Shown here piece after piece: positions 1 through 10,424 of a stretch of DNA of 58,540 bases. Both the position numbers and the translations under genes were made by a program. How positions within the stretch are numbered: position 1 is the stretch's first letter; every line of letters begins with the position of its first letter. Under the pieces are notes generated by a model, which was not told the DNA's origin, did not search any database, and saw only the letters and a list, made by a program, of their open reading frames with translations. The stretch comes from Ophiostoma sp. CBS 140.51. Taxonomy: Eukaryota > Ascomycota > Sordariomycetes > Ophiostomatales > Ophiostomataceae. The stretch lies in NCBI GenBank assembly GCA_029298735.1, contig JANSLP010000199.1, positions 1-58,540 of the forward strand, written 5' to 3'.

Positions 1-370
1 TGTCGTAGCTTTGTGTTGTGTGTAGCGTTTTTATCTATCTCTTGGACGGGGGGGGGGGGGGGGGGGGGGGATGCGAACCTTGATCACGTAGAGGTTCTTG
101 GTGTCGATCTCCGGGTGAGGGATCTCGAAGCTGTAAAAAAAGAAGTATGTTAGTATTTCGATAGAAAAATAGCTTGAGACGTTGTGCGCATCGATTCAAT
201 AGTTGGAAGAAATTGGGCTCGTGGGGTGGGAAAAATTGAAGTTCGTGACAGATGCATCAAATCGAGATGGCGCTTTTCTTTTCGTTGACGTACTTCTTCG
301 GGGCCACAAGAACACCCTCACGGAAGAGGGACTCGTGGATCTTCTTGCGGTCGGCCTTGGGAATCAACAT
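1..370 (-). CDS. RPS10: 40S ribosomal protein S10 (eS10), N-terminal part, gene runs off the window
   Basis: Structural protein of the small cytosolic ribosomal subunit. The start codon is at 370-368. Exon 1 (370-294) encodes a peptide beginning MLIPKADRKKIHESLFREGV, the very conserved eS10 N terminus. It ends in phase 2 at a GTACGT donor. The acceptor CAG is at 133-131, and exon 2 (130-79) continues as NFEIPHPEIDTKNLYVIK, again matching eS10. A second donor, GTTCGC, follows at 78. The next exon, which should carry the conserved winged-helix remainder, lies beyond base 1. Intron 2 contains a run of 23 C on the coding strand (48-70 as G on +), which is odd. The family is about 90-165 residues long, so about 43 residues are visible here. 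Identity is certain. The second donor is a fit to the protein family rather than a canonical site. Confidence 0.9.
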
Positions 371-894
371 TTTGAAATCGGTATCCCGGGGGAACGTGTG
401 TGGTGATATTTGGTATTGCAAGTTGAGGTTCGAGATGTTCTGTCGAGAGTCGGGACCGGGAAAAAGCAAGGGCAAAAAAAACAAGTAGGTTGTAAAGTTC
501 TGCCCACTGCCCACACCCACTAGTGCACTATTGGTGTTGAATGAATTTTTTGTGAGCCTTTGTGTGCACGGACCAAGTAGGGCTTGATCAATGTTAGGTA
601 ATTTCTGACCTGCCCATCATCAACAAGGCCCACATTAGTCAGGTATCACGTGCACATTGGTGTAAGATATGAGTCAGCATTTACGTGAACCCGATGTCGT
701 TCGCTGTGGCGAAAGACCAGCCTTGACTTATCTTTTCCCAAGCGCCAACGATTTGCACGAATCTTTGGTCAACTTTGACTCCACTATCCAGCATCGACAA
801 CATATCCAGCCTTCTAAACAATCGCGCCAATAACGAGAGATCGCCAAATAGGCACCAGACTCGGCACACACATTCGAATCAGAAACCAGCAAGA
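371..894. promoter_or_regulatory. Divergent promoter region RPS10 / SDE2
   Basis: A 524-base spacer between two start codons on opposite strands. It contains a CACGTG E-box at 647-652, and 3 bases on an ATTGG (inverted CCAAT) at 656-660. Both are typical of fungal housekeeping promoters. An open frame from 775 runs into SDE2 but lacks family similarity upstream of 895, so it is treated as leader. Assignment of the motifs to function is inference. Confidence 0.45.
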
Positions 895-1782
895 ATGGAC
901 GAGAAAATCGTCAACGTCCTTGTCGCCGGTATTCCTGGTGATGGCCTTCCATCTACCTATTCTCTTCCGCTCGTTCCATCAGCATCCATCGACGAACTAT
1001 GGAACGACCTTTACGAGCGCCTGCCGCCTATCCAGTCTCGCCTTATCCTCACCACTCTTGGCAACCGGCAGCTGACTCACGATGCCTCGGCCAATATCGG
1101 CGATCTTCTCTCCTCACCACAAGATGACTTTGTCTGCCTGCGCCTGTCATTACCCGTCTTGGGTGGTAAGGGTGGTTTCGGCTCGCAACTCCGTGCGGCC
1201 GGTGGGCGCATGTCGTCGAAGCGCAAGAAGAACCAGGCAGAAGACAATGGCTCCAGCCGCAACCTTGACGGTCGCCGGCTGCGGACCGTGACGGAGGCAA
1301 AGAATCTTGCCGAGTACTTGGCCATCAAGCCCGAGATGGACCGCAAGGAGAAGGAGAAGAGACGCCAGCGGTGGGAGGAGATTGTCGAAATGGCCGAAAA
1401 GAAGGAAGAGGACATCAAGAGCGGTGGAAAGGGCCGTCTTGACGGCAAGTGGGTTGAGGATAAGGAGGAGGCGAGCGAGCGGACGCGTGCTGCTGTGCTA
1501 GCGGCGATGGCCAGCCAGAAGATTGTCGACAACCTGCAACTCAGCACATCCGCAGGGTCGAGCACGTCTGCTGCCTCCGATGGTGTCAGCAAGGACGACA
1601 GTGAGGACACAGATGGAGGCTCAAGCAGCAGTGCCTCTGAGTCGCCAGAACCGAAACCAAGTACTACGGCAGCCTCAGCGACATTTGTGGCAGACTCGAA
1701 AGGAAAGGGCAAGGCGAAGGTGTACTTCGCCTTTGACGATGAGGACGACGAGTTTATGAGTTCCGACGAGGAGGATGCTTAG
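895..1782 (+). CDS. SDE2: Sde2-type splicing/genome-stability factor with cleavable ubiquitin-like N terminus
   Basis: Encodes 295 residues in one exon. Residues 1-91 form the ubiquitin-like fold of Sde2, ending in the invariant GG-KGG junction (G90 G91 K92 G93 G94). In fission yeast a deubiquitinase cuts after the double glycine, giving an active C-terminal part that starts with Lys and joins the spliceosome. Downstream come the conserved Sde2 segment (GFGSQLRAAGGRMSSKRKKN, then DGRRLRTVTEAK), a charged helical stretch (residues about 135-200), a Ser-rich region, and an acidic C terminus. The ATG at 895 was preferred over the in-frame upstream ATG at 775 because the ubiquitin fold begins there and the context (AAGAATGGA) is better. 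The family assignment is firm. Substrate introns cannot be told from sequence. Confidence 0.9.
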   Translation: MDEKIVNVLVAGIPGDGLPSTYSLPLVPSASIDELWNDLYERLPPIQSRLILTTLGNRQLTHDASANIGDLLSSPQDDFVCLRLSLPVLGGKGGFGSQLRAAGGRMSSKRKKNQAEDNGSSRNLDGRRLRTVTEAKNLAEYLAIKPEMDRKEKEKRRQRWEEIVEMAEKKEEDIKSGGKGRLDGKWVEDKEEASERTRAAVLAAMASQKIVDNLQLSTSAGSSTSAASDGVSKDDSEDTDGGSSSSASESPEPKPSTTAASATFVADSKGKGKAKVYFAFDDEDDEFMSSDEEDA

Positions 1783-2285
1783 AGCGAGGCATATTTTGTA
1801 CGACCACTGCCTGTCAGGTCTCTTTTTCCTTTTCATTTTCTTGATACCAGTTGCGTTTTTGGTTTACCTCACACGTTGGGAGTTTGGCGGATTATTTGTT
1901 TTAAATTGTGTCATAGTCATTATCATTACTACTAGCCTGCATGTGCTTCCATTTATTCATTATTTTCATCCATCGCAAAACCATGTGTCCAACTCGCCGC
2001 GTGCCGAGCCCGTTCAACACGGCCCGCAAGATGACGTTGCCGCAACACGTGGAAGCGCCCAGTTAGGACGACAAACTTTCTGATATGCCGTAAAATGCAA
2101 GAATAGAAATACATGCTGGGCCTCATACGGCCAGTGCTCGTGCGGAGGAAATTTAATTATAGTGTATTGATACAATATGAACCAATGTTTCGATGCTTCT
2201 ATCTGACGATGTCTCTCTGTCACCACATACTGACTCAACGCGCGCTGCCTTGTTCAATCTATACGTATTCCCTATTTGACTTCCT
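1783..2285. other. Convergent intergenic region SDE2 / COX12
   Basis: About 500 bases between two stop codons facing each other. The sequence is AT-rich and T-rich near the SDE2 stop, consistent with 3' untranslated regions. Short open frames here do not resemble proteins, and I see no RNA gene. Confidence 0.5.
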
Positions 2286-3033
2286 CTACTCCAGACGGAC
2301 CGGGAAGGTACCGGCTTCTCTCTGGTCGTCCCAACGCTTGTACTGTAAGACGTATGTGTTAGCATGCATGGGGAGATAGTAGGTTATAATGCGCGCAAGC
2401 AGATGTGCGGAAAAGCGAGAGGTTCGCCTGGGAACAACTTACCCAACCACTGGGGCACAGCGACCGGTAGGCCAGCCAGAACTGCAAGAAAATTGGTTAG
2501 TATGCATGAAGATATTGAAGATATCAAGCGCGCGATATACGGCACACGGAACATGGCGTCCGAGAACGCGGGGCGGACGAACCTGACGGCAGGGAGCAAA
2601 GTCCTCGCCCTTGGCGATGATGCACTTGTGGTAGTCAACGTAGTTCTGCCAGCAGTGCTTGGTCTGGTTCGTGTTGGGGAACCGCGCGTCGACACCTATA
2701 TATTGCGACTTGTCAGTGAACTGGAGGATCACCGCATGTGTGCCGTATAAAGGCCGTATATGCCGGGGAGCCATTTGCTGAAAAACTCGGGGCCGGGAAC
2801 GGCCTTTTCGTCCGGGCGACTGTCGGCCATTGAAGAGTGTGTCGTTGTTCGGGGGTCGGGGCATATGAGATCAGGGTGTTGACATACCAGCTGCAGGCAG
2901 ACGGGTTAGCAATTGTGTCATACGACGCATTCTGTGAATTTTTTTCGGCTTTCTCAGCGCATCCCGGGGAACGGAGAGTCGACATACCAGTGACGAACTT
3001 GAAGGGCTTGGTAACACGCTCGTCGTCAGACAT
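2286..3033 (-). CDS. COX12: Cytochrome c oxidase subunit 6b (Cox12), four exons
   Basis: Intermembrane-space subunit of respiratory complex IV. Exons on the minus strand are 3033-2988, 2695-2583, 2481-2443 and 2342-2286, giving 84 residues. The twin-cysteine signature is complete: C30-x9-C40 and C51-x10-C62, the coiled-coil-helix pattern imported and oxidised by the Mia40 pathway. Conserved blocks include FKFVTGVDARFPNTNQTKHC, the Trp-Gln-Asn-Tyr run, and a C terminus rich in WDDQREAG. The introns have donors GTATGT, GTTCGT and GTAAGT. Intron 1 is long for this organism (292 bases) and carries a second copy of the exon-1 donor sequence exactly 100 bases further on. The gene is divergent from a second respiratory-chain gene (start 3614). 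Identity is certain and exon edges are well supported by frame and family. Confidence 0.93.
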
Positions 3034-3613
3034 CTTGAGAAGCAAGAAGGGTCAATTGATGCGATTGCTGTTGGTGGAGTTGGTCGAGGGGTTCGGGGTG
3101 AGTGCGATCGTGGTTGGTGTAGCGAAAGGAGAGCGTTGGGTGAGCTGTTGTTTGAGGGCAATGCAGCTTGGGATTAGAATGGGCTCGATTCGTTCGCTCG
3201 GAACAATGGGCTGGTAGCGGGTGAAGAAGAAAAACCACTGTGGCGGCCTGAAAAGCAAGGCCGCTGTGGGCTGTGGGCTGATGTTACGTGCGATTTTCTT
3301 ATTTTAGCATTTTATTTTGCATTTTCTTTAATTCGCTCCCCGCCGCAGAATTGGCACGCGCTGTGGCCGACCAACCGAAGCCCAGCAAAAAGCCGTAGCA
3401 CCGGCTCAAAGAATGGGAAGAATAGGCAAGCCTGTTCGTGCTGAGGCAGTCCCGCTCTAATTTGACGCATTTGATTCAAACCTCCAGCTAAGGTGACCTC
3501 ACTTTTCCCTTTTTCTTTCTTTTCGCCTCACCACCCCCGACGACAACGCCGCCTGCGCAACGCCTTTCATCCAATCTCTACTCCATCGTTTTCCGTTTCC
3601 TTCGTATATCACC
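3034..3613. promoter_or_regulatory. Bidirectional promoter region of two respiratory-chain genes
   Basis: 580 bases between the COX12 and MLRQ-subunit start codons. CCAAT boxes lie in both orientations: ATTGG at 3350-3354 and CCAAT at 3571-3575. In fungi the CCAAT-binding HAP complex activates respiratory genes, so joint control is a reasonable inference. A C/T-rich stretch (3500-3600) precedes the plus-strand start. Confidence 0.5.
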
Positions 3614-4221
3614 ATGTATGCTACCCGGGCTCTTCAGGCCTTCCGGCCTACCCTCCGCATGATGCGGCCAGTTCCCGTATGTTTTGCCTTTCTCGTTGCC
3701 AATTGGCTTTCCGTTTGGCAATTCCATTGCCGAGGCCGCCACATGTGATGCTAACTACCAATGTGCAGAAGGAGGAACAAGCTGGTATGTGAACACCGAT
3801 ATGACGCGACAGACGACAGCCATTCGACGGCAATGGCATCCGATACTGGCCGTTCGTTGAATCGATCCATCGTGAAAGAGGGGGGATTCAATGCTGCGAT
3901 GCTGCAAGAATAGGAGATAACGGCCAATGCACAAAGAATACACTGCTAACCGACATGCCGTATAGCCCACACCATCACCCAGAGACTGCGCCGCCTGCGC
4001 AAGATCCCTCCTGAGCTGCTGCCCCTTGGTACGTCGATCCAGGCTCGCCCGCTCGCATCACTAGATTTGAACGCGTACTAACATCGCTAGGTGTCGTCGT
4101 TGGCTTTGCCCTGTTTGCCGCTGGCTACTCGAGCATCCGCCACTTCGTCGTTGACGGCACCATCCGCCTGAAGCGCCAGAACCGTGCCGCCGAGCACGTT
4201 GGCGAGGCTGAGCACCACTAA
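3614..4221 (+). CDS. NADH-ubiquinone reductase MLRQ-type (B12D/NDUFA4 family) subunit, four exons with a 16-nt microexon
   Basis: Small single-pass inner-mitochondrial-membrane protein of 90 residues. Exons are 3614-3676, 3769-3784, 3966-4028 and 4091-4221. The basic, Arg-rich N terminus (MYATRALQAFRPTLRMMRP) looks like a mitochondrial presequence. Residues about 44-66 (PPELLPLGVVVGFALFAAGY) form the membrane segment after the Pro-Glu-Leu-(L/I)-Pro motif of B12D proteins. A basic then His-rich tail follows (end EAEHH). Exon 2 is only 16 bases, with a CTAAC branch site 17 bases before it and a GTATGT donor after it. All donors are GTATGT or GTACGT. The family name is inferred from the short motif and topology, since such small proteins give weak signals. 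The exon structure is coherent. Confidence 0.75.
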
Positions 4222-4513
4222 ATGCTGTCTGTCGGCAGGTGTCTCATAGGGAGGAAAGCTTCGGGTGTCGAATTGCATTGTATTTAGAACGGGCAAGGGC
4301 TTGGGGTGTTTAAAGACTGAACATTGGCTATTTGCTCACCCTCTTTGAACGCGTATATATCATATAGGCCAAACCGAATTGTGTCAGGTCAAATCGACCA
4401 CGGTCCAACGTTGTCTTTTCTTGTGTGAATGTGAATCGTCGTCGGGCAGTGCTCTGAAATGCAAGTGGTATATTAACCTTTCTCTATCCATACAAGTAGT
4501 GCGTCTTTCATAA
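4222..4513. other. Convergent 3' region between MLRQ subunit gene and RRM gene
   Basis: 292 bases, AT-rich, containing the tail-to-tail 3' regions of two genes. No coding or RNA signal seen. Confidence 0.4.
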
Positions 4514-5083
4514 TCATTCCGGCCGCGGTCCGGCCACGTCCAGTCCCTCCAGCCCTTGCATTGGGTCTGCAACAGCTTCGTGTTCATCACCAGAACCTGG
4601 CTCTCCTTCTATTTGAACATCCTCGGCTGCCGTATTTTGTGCAATCCAAGCCTCCTATTATACAATCAGTAAAGTCCTAGAAAGAAGATAAGGCGAACGT
4701 TTGTGTCTTACCTGGTTCCAAAGAGCCTTTTTGCTTCCTAAACCCTCGTTTGATGTCTTGGGCGGTTTGGCAGCCGTGACCTTGATACTCCGGCCGAAAA
4801 ACTCAGACTTGTCCATGTTGTCAATGGCCTCTTTTGCATCGTCAGCATCCTCATACTCGACGTATGCAAACCCGCGGTGGCCACTGGCCTCTGGTTCTGC
4901 GGCAGCACCGTCTTCGTCTGCGCCGTTCGCTTGGCCGTTTCTGCTGCGCTTGTCGATTTTGGGCAGCGAGACATCAGCGACGTCGCCAAATGGGATGAAA
5001 GCGTCATGCACATTGGCCACGGTCACCTGCGGGCCAAGGCCGCCCACATATATCGTAGCCTTCCACCGAGCTGCTTCGGTCAT
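4514..5083 (-). CDS. RRM protein of the cyclophilin-E (PPIE/Cyp33) RRM type
   Basis: Encodes 170 residues from two exons, 5083-4712 and 4654-4514, with a GTAAGA donor and TAG acceptor. A single RNA-recognition motif spans residues about 9-110: RNP2 is IYVGGL (11-16) and RNP1 is RGFAYVEY (70-77). The flanking signature (AFIPFGDVADV, then DNMDKSEFFGRSIKV) is that of the RRM in peptidyl-prolyl isomerase E, a spliceosome-associated cyclophilin. No cyclophilin domain follows. The protein ends in an acidic tail after an ALWNQEAWI segment. An acidic insert (about 45-67) sits in the loop before RNP1. RNA binding is expected. A role in the spliceosome is inferred from similarity of the RRM only. It is divergent from SEC31. 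Confidence 0.8.
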
Positions 5084-5898
5084 CTCTCAGGTCTGTTGTG
5101 AGTGTGAGACAAGAGGTTTTTAAGTCGACGTCAGTTTCGAGTTGCCAGGTCGAGGATTTTGAAAGGAAATATGTCTAGCTGGTGATGAAATGACTCTCCA
5201 ATTGGGTATCAAAATGAAAATTAAATGAGAGTGTGAATGTGATATATAAAACAAAATAAATTAAAACGACTTATCAAAGTCTGTGAGCAGCAACAAAGAG
5301 ACCATCCATTCTCAGGTACAAGGTCCAAAGCCGCACAATATCGTTCTAACAGATCCAGCAAGGGCCGCTGGAGCTGCGGGGCACAGCTGCAAATCGTCCC
5401 CTTCTTGGAGGTTAGTGCTATCACGTGCACGAAAACCCCTGGCCTCCTTCAAAAGCCCCCTAGCAACATGCCACATAGGCCAGCGCAACAGGACAACTCG
5501 ACCATTCCCACCACGGCCTGGCAACCCCCCTTTGAACGTCTGGGCCAAAGAAGAGGACAGAACACGCACACCTTTCCATTCCCAAAACGAGGTCTGGCCT
5601 GGAGTTTGTCGTGTACATCATCACAGGCCTACGCGCACCTTTCTCACAAACGACCAGGCTGGCACTTTCCTGGAGCTTCTTCAAGGCCGCCTACCTTCCT
5701 GCCGAACTGTTGGGATACTTACTAAACTACGCACCTTCCCAACTTTCCCAATATACAGACAGATTCGCAGCTTGCCCCCCATATCCCCCTTTCTTTCCCC
5801 TTTCACCGTTACTTTATTCAACCCAGCTCAGCCACCAACCCCCGACGACTTGGTCTCCATTCGCATTCACCAATTCGACCTCTGCATCCCATCTCAGC
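5084..5898. promoter_or_regulatory. Divergent promoter region RRM gene / SEC31
   Basis: 815 bases between opposed start codons. A CACGTG E-box lies at 5422-5427 within TATCACGTGCAC, the same 12 bases found at 644-655 in the RPS10/SDE2 promoter. The part next to SEC31 (5700-5890) is C/T-rich, as in many fungal leaders. Open frames here are not protein-like. Confidence 0.4.
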
Positions 5899-8800
5899 AT
5901 GGTGCACCTCAGGGAGATTCCGCGCACGGCGGTCTTTGCCTGGTCGCCAGGCACCGGCAAGCCCTTTCTCGTTACCGGTACTCGCGCTGGCGCTGTCGAC
6001 GCCGATTTCTCCGATGAAACGAAGCTCGAGATCTGGGACCTAAGCCTAGACAGCCCTAGTCACGGCGTCGAGCTGCAGCCCATCCACAGCATCAGCACAG
6101 ACTCGAGGTGAGTCCCTTCAGTCACGGCCAAGGCCTTGTATCCTTCTGAAACGCGCCACTGATGTTTAATGACAGGTTCTACGACATTGCTTGGGGCCCG
6201 CCAGACGCCGACCACCCGCGCGGTATCATTGCTGGTGCCCTGGAGAACGGCTCGCTCGACCTTTGGGACGCTGAGAAGCTTGCCGCCGGAGTTTCGGACG
6301 CCCACATCGAACGTGCTACGAAGCACAGCGGCGCAATCAAGGCCGTCCAATTCAACCCTCTGAAGCCTCAGATCCTCGCAACCGCTGGCGCAAAGGGCGA
6401 GCTCTTCATCTACAATGTCGAGGATATCCAGAACCCCTTCCGGCTCGGTAACGCCGCCGCCTCCCGTGTCGATGATATCGAATGCCTGGCCTGGAACAAG
6501 AAGGTGTCGCACATTCTGGCCACTGGTAGCTCTGGTGGTCTGGTGACCGTGTGGGACGTCAAGACAAAGAAGGCCTCCTTGACATTGAACAACAACCGCA
6601 AGGCCGTCAGCTCCATTGCATGGGACCCGACAAACTCGACAAAGCTCATCACCGCTTCCCCCGACGACAACACCCCTGTCATCTACCTGTGGAACCTGCG
6701 CAACTCCAACGCGCCCGAGAAGACGCTTACGGGCCACGAACAGGGCGTGCTGTCCGTCTCGTGGTGCACACAGGACCCAAGCATCATGGTCTCCTGTGGC
6801 AAAGACAACCGTACGCTGGTGTGGAACCCCAACACCGGTGATATGTTTGGCGAACTTCAGGAGGGCACCAACTGGGCTTTCCAGACGCGTTTCAACCCCG
6901 AGAACCCGAACCTGACCGCCACCGCGGCTTTTGACGGCAAGATCGCCGTCCAGACGCTCCAGACCACCAACAACTCGGCGGATGCGCAGGTTGCAGCACA
7001 GAGCAACCTGGATGCCGAAGATTTCTTCGCGACTGCACACACAGCTCCCTCCGTTGTCAACTTCTCCCTGCCCACCCCCCCGAACTGGTACCTGAAGCCA
7101 GTCGGTGTCGCATTTGGCTTCGGAGGCAAGGTCGTCTACTTCACACAAAACGACACCCCCGCTGGCCAGCCCCAGTCGTCGACCATCCACATCGAGAAGT
7201 TCTCGCCCGACTCGGGCGTCGCTCCGGCTACAGAGAAGTTTGAGACGGCACTTCAGTCTGGCGATGTCAAGTCCATCTGCGAGTCGCACGTCGAGGCTGC
7301 CAAGACCGAGGAAGAGAAGGCCGACTGGGAAGTGCTTGAGACGCTGGTTGACGAGAACCCCCGTCAAAAGGTGATAGAGCGTCTCGGCTTTTCGCAAGAT
7401 GACGCCGAGACAAACGGCGCTACTGAGGGCGACGAGAGCAAAGAGAAGGCGGCTGAGGACTCAGAGAAGGAGACCTCGAAGGACGCTGCCTCTGAAAAGA
7501 AGATAGACAACCGTCTGTCTAACTTCTTTGAGGATGGCGGCGACGCTGGTGGCGATGACGACTTCCTGTCGGGTTTGTCTGCTGAAAAGGACGCCAAGTC
7601 ATCTCAGCCGTTCCATCTGCTCGGCCAGGGCAACACTGCTCTGGAAGACACAATCACCAAGGCAGTCATGCTTGGCAACTTCTCACGCGCTGTCGATATC
7701 TGCCTGAAGGAGAACCGCATCGCCGATGCTTTCGTCATTGCTAACTGCGGCGGCAAGGATTTGGTTCAAAAGGTGCAGACGGCCTATCTGGCTGATGCCA
7801 ACGGCTCGCCCAGCTACCTCCGTCTCCTTGGCTCTGTCATCTCTGAAGACCTTTGGGATGTTGTACACAACGCGGACCTTGCAAACTGGAAGGAAGCTCT
7901 GGCCACCCTCTGCACTTTTGCCAAGCCTACCGAGTTCCCTAACTTCTGTGAGGGCCTTGGTGACCGTGTTCTCGAGGCCGGCTCCCGCAAGGACGCTTCA
8001 TTCTGCTACTTGGTCGGCTCGAAGCTGGAGAAGGTGGTCGGCATCTGGATCACAGAGCTCGAGGAGGCTGAGCAGGCTGGCGTCAAGGACAGCACCGAAG
8101 ACTCGTCTTTCGCTGTGCACGCCAAGTCTCTCCAGCAGTTCATCGAGAAGGTCACTGTCTTCCGTCACGTCACTAAGTTTAACGACTCGGAAGCCAGCCT
8201 TACCTCTGGTTGGAAGCTTGCCTCTCTTTACGACAAGTACATTGAATACGCCGACATTGTTGCGTCCACTGGTCTCATGAATGTTGCGCAGAAGTACCTG
8301 GATCTTGTTCCGACCACGTACGAATCGGCAGAGCTGTCTCGCAGCCGCGTCAAGCTTGCTACGCAGAAACCCGCCGCGGCGCAACGTAACACGGCGGGCC
8401 AAAGCAGAGCAGCGACCCGGACGCCTCTGGTCAACGCTGGCTACCCCACGCCTCAGCCTTTGGCACAGCAAGTCCAGGGCAACCCTACTCCGCCGAACCC
8501 GTACGGCGCCCCGGCTCCTCTGACGTCATCCACTCCCTATGCGCCGGCCGGAATCCCGCAACCCAACCCGTACTCGTCAGCTACTCCCCCGTCGTACGGC
8601 AACCAGACCTATGCTCCGCCACAGCAGACCTCCACATATGCTCCGCCGCTAGGTGCATATGGCGCACCGTCGAGTAACCCATACGGTGCTCCTCCCCGCA
8701 ACGCGACCCCGACCTCTCTCCCTCCTCCGCCCAAGGCAAAGGATGTAGGCAGCTGGAACGATGTGCCTATGATCACCAAGGCACCCGTTCGTAAGAACAC

Positions 8801-9848
8801 GCCGAGCGTTGCGCCTATCACGCAGCCGTTTGGCGCACAGTCCTTGTCGGGCCCGCCGCCACCAGTTAGTCCCTATGGTGCTGGCCCCAGAGTCGGCTCT
8901 ACTCCCCCTCCCCCCCCCAAGGGCCCGGCTCCCCCTCGTGTCAGCTCCCCTCTTGTCGGCCCGCCGCCAAGCTCATTCAAAGCTCCTCCCCGGCCCCCAT
9001 CGTCCGTCGCCAATGCGTACGCACCTCCTCCTCCCGCAGCCGGTAGTGCCCCGCCTCCCATGAGCCGCCCGCCCCCGCGGACTGACTCTCCCTACAACGC
9101 CCCGCCGGCTGCGGCACCGCCACCGAGTCGCTACGCACCCGCACCCTCTGCACAACAAAACGCTCCGGCAGGTCTCCCGCAGAACGGATCGTCGATTGGT
9201 CCTCCTCCCGGTGCTGCTCGTACACCGTCTGGCCAATACGCTCCTCCTCCACCAGCAGGTAACCAGTACGCTCCTCCGTCCTTTGATGCCGGTCACGGTG
9301 CCGGCGGCCCGCCACCCGTGGGACCTCCTCCGGCCGCCGGTGGGCCTCCTCGTGCCTCGCCTTCGGCAAACGCAGCTGCCGCCACGCCTCCCCCACCGCC
9401 ACAGGCTTCCGCTCCTCCTCCTAAGAAGGTGAAGCACCCTGCTGGCGACCGGTCTCACATCCCGCCCAAGGCTCAGAAGCTTGTGCAGGTTCTCGACTTT
9501 GACCTGCAGCGGGTAGCAGCTCGGGCTCCCGAGACTTTCAAGCCGCAGGTGAACGACACCCGCAAGCGCCTGAACCTTCTTTTTGACCACCTCAACAACG
9601 CAGAGCTTGTCAAAGACGACACGATCCAACAGCTCCATGAGCTCTCGGTCGCCCTTGAGAACAAGGCCTACGATGCGGCACAGAAGCTGCAGGTCGACAT
9701 CCACCGCGAGAAGCCAGAAGAGTGCGGCAACTGGATGGTAAGTCGACGCTCTGTAATCTAATTTTTCGACCGTGCTTTATACTGATTAAGCTCTTTTCTT
9801 TAGGTCGGAGTCAAGCGCCTGATTGCGATGAGCAAGGCCACGCCGTAA
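5899..9848 (+). CDS. SEC31: COPII outer-coat protein Sec31, three exons
   Basis: Builds the outer cage of COPII vesicles with Sec13 at ER exit sites. Exons are 5899-6107, 6176-9737 and 9804-9848, giving 1271 residues. The N-terminal WD40 propeller spans residues about 1-340 (repeats such as VSSIAWDPTNSTKLIT and VLSVSWCTQDPSIMVS). The Sec13-binding and ancestral-coatomer helical region (about 380-760) follows an acidic linker. From about 780 to 1150 the chain is Pro/Gly/Ala-rich with many PPPP and APPP runs, the Sec23/Sar1-contacting disordered region. A conserved helical C-terminal domain begins near SHIPPKAQKLVQVL. The last exon adds only 14 residues (VGVKRLIAMSKATP). The length fits the family (about 1200-1300). 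The start at 5899 gives the canonical MVxLREI N terminus. Confidence 0.95.
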
Positions 9849-9938
9849 ATTTCGTTCCGGCAGTTGTAGAGTAGGGTAACGGAGTCTTGTCTAAAATATT
9901 AAAATGTCTGTAGTCTCGTTTTTGCAGGGAACACGAAC

Positions 9939-9944
9939 AATAAA
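9939..9944 (+). terminator. Candidate poly(A) signal of SEC31
   Basis: AATAAA lies 91 bases after the SEC31 stop codon, in AT-rich sequence. The position is typical for a fungal 3' end, but no cleavage site was verified. Confidence 0.4.
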
Positions 9945-10424
9945 GATGCACAGAAAAATCAAGGAGATGAAGACATATTTTTGGAGGCACACCAGAAGAT
10001 GATGAAGAAATATCATAGTGTGCAGTTGGTTGAAGACGAAAAGAATAGACGATAACGCAGTTTTATTATGATCTACCTCCTTCTGTATTGTGTCCATTGT
10101 AAGAACATTGTATTGAAAATGCTTCTTGTTCCACCAAAGCATTGGCCTGTGTTTGTTTTGTTTGTTGCGTTTACCGCAAATAGATATATTAGACGAAGAG
10201 CGCCGCATAAAAGCACAGGCCTCGGTGTCGTCCCGTGAGAATATAGCTGATATTGATTTCTTTAATTAGAATATAACCGGTCTGCCGGATTTGAATTTTT
10301 GCTGGGTCTGACTCGTCTAGTATATTGCACACGGGTAGGAACAATAACGGAAATATGGAAAGCAACTTCCATTGTAGGACGTATGCGGAGGTGAGCACTG
10401 AGTCTTGAGGAAGATATGGTGGTC

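Noticed and set aside
775..894. Upstream ATG of SDE2 as the true start
   Set aside because: It would add 40 residues before the ubiquitin-like fold without similarity. The ATG at 895 fits the family.
6060..7397. 445-codon open frame antisense to SEC31
   Set aside because: It mirrors GC-rich SEC31 coding sequence, has no protein-family character, and SEC31 on the other strand is certain.
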